Source: Wenzhouxiangella sp. (GTDB lineage Bacteria; Pseudomonadota; Gammaproteobacteria; Xanthomonadales; Wenzhouxiangellaceae). From it: a DNA stretch of 25,482 nt. Positions 25,094 through 25,482 of this stretch are shown here, one piece after another. Numbering within the stretch: position 1 is the first letter of the stretch; each line of letters begins with the position of its first letter. The DNA lies in contig SKQI01000277.1 in the NCBI GenBank assembly GCA_007119095.1, positions 1-25,482 on the forward strand, given 5' to 3'. The notes beneath the pieces are model-generated. The model worked only from the letters and a program-made list of their open reading frames with translations. It did not search any database and had not been told where the DNA came from. The translations under genes and the position numbers were made by a program.

Positions 25094-25482
25094 ATGACTC
25101 GGAAAAAAGTCGTCCTCGCCTATAGCGGCGGTCTGGATACCGCCTGCATCCTCAAGACACTGCTGCAGCAGGGGCATGAAGTCATCGCCTTCGTGGCCAA
25201 TGTCGGGCAGCAGGAAGATTTTCAAGATATCAAGCGCCGCGCGCTTGCAACCGGGGCCAGCGAGGTCTTTATTGAAGATCTGCGGCATGAATTCGTGACC
25301 GATTTCATCTGGCCCGCGATCGCCGGAAAAGCCGTCTATGAACATCACTACCTGCTGGGCACGGCCCTGGCGCGCCCGATCATCGCCAAGCGCCAGGTCG
25401 AGATTGCGCGCAGGGTTGGCGCCACGGCGCTGGCCCACGGTGCGACCGGCAAGGGGAACGACCAGGTCCGCTTCGAGCTGGC
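25094..25482 (+). CDS. argG: argininosuccinate synthase (5' part, cut by window end)
   Basis: The first 129 codons of ArgG, which joins citrulline and aspartate using ATP in arginine synthesis. The N-terminal ATP-binding loop is VVLAYSGGLDTACIL. Next come VIAFVANVGQQEDF, ALATGASEVFIEDLRHEFVTDFIWPAI, YLLGTALARPIIAKRQVEIA and AHGATGKGNDQVRFEL, all conserved in the family. The ATG at 25094 starts the protein as in homologues. It follows the oxygenase pair by 36 nt on the same strand. No ARG-box-like operator was recognised in that gap, so it may be partly read through from upstream. Confidence 0.95.
   Translation, partial: MTRKKVVLAYSGGLDTACILKTLLQQGHEVIAFVANVGQQEDFQDIKRRALATGASEVFIEDLRHEFVTDFIWPAIAGKAVYEHHYLLGTALARPIIAKRQVEIARRVGATALAHGATGKGNDQVRFEL

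Overview
This is a GC-rich, densely packed chromosomal window of about 25.5 kb. It most resembles a free-living gammaproteobacterium near the Xanthomonadales/Chromatiales border, for example a Wenzhouxiangella-like organism. That placement is inferred from gene order and protein character. The block engB / cytochrome c4 - dsbA - EEP-family protein matches the arrangement known in Pseudomonas. The run lytic transglycosylase - NDUFA9-like SDR - cca is, as I recall, typical of Xanthomonadales. No tRNA, rRNA, CRISPR array, IS element or phage gene was found, and nearly all of the sequence codes for protein.

Layout. Positions 1-1848 hold the 3' end of an unidentified gene, a zinc-ribbon metallopeptidase-like protein (COG4307 type) and, convergent to it, an Anbu (ancestral proteasome beta subunit) protease. 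Positions 1891-6005 (minus) hold an RND efflux permease and its periplasmic adaptor in one operon with overlapping ATGA codons. Positions 6258-8351 hold a membrane-bound GGDEF-EAL protein with a degenerate GGDEF site and an intact EAL site. Positions 8299-12566 (minus) form a tight slt - SDR - cca run. A TauE/SafE transporter follows at 12594-13379. Positions 13323-15536 (minus) hold cytochrome c4 - dsbA - EEP hydrolase, divergent from engB (15614-16246). A PilZ-domain protein (minus) and dusB (plus) diverge at 16.6-16.8 kb. They are followed by an exported amidohydrolase, a predicted lipoprotein (minus), and an ECF sigma factor coupled to a transmembrane Ser/Thr kinase with TPRs (20452-23399). 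The right end has a small hypothetical gene, two tandem predicted Fe(II)/2-oxoglutarate oxygenases (a CmcJ/NvfI-type enzyme and a 100-residue minimal DSBH protein), and the start of argG.

How the genes work together. Several are housekeeping: tRNA CCA addition, tRNA dihydrouridine, ribosome-assembly GTPase, periplasmic disulfide formation, cytochrome c electron transfer, peptidoglycan turnover and arginine synthesis. Two proteins point to cyclic-di-GMP signalling (an EAL phosphodiesterase and a PilZ receptor), though they are 8 kb apart. The ECF sigma/kinase pair is probably a self-contained phosphorylation-controlled transcription switch, and the divergent lipoprotein is a possible target.

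The least explained parts are the tandem oxygenase cassette, with a 16-bp perfect palindrome and a seven-codon upstream reading frame in front of it; the sigma/kinase module; and the repeat-bearing divergent region at 6.06-6.26 kb. Start codons were moved inward from the longest reading frame where a Shine-Dalgarno sequence, signal peptide or family alignment favoured it; each case is explained in its entry.
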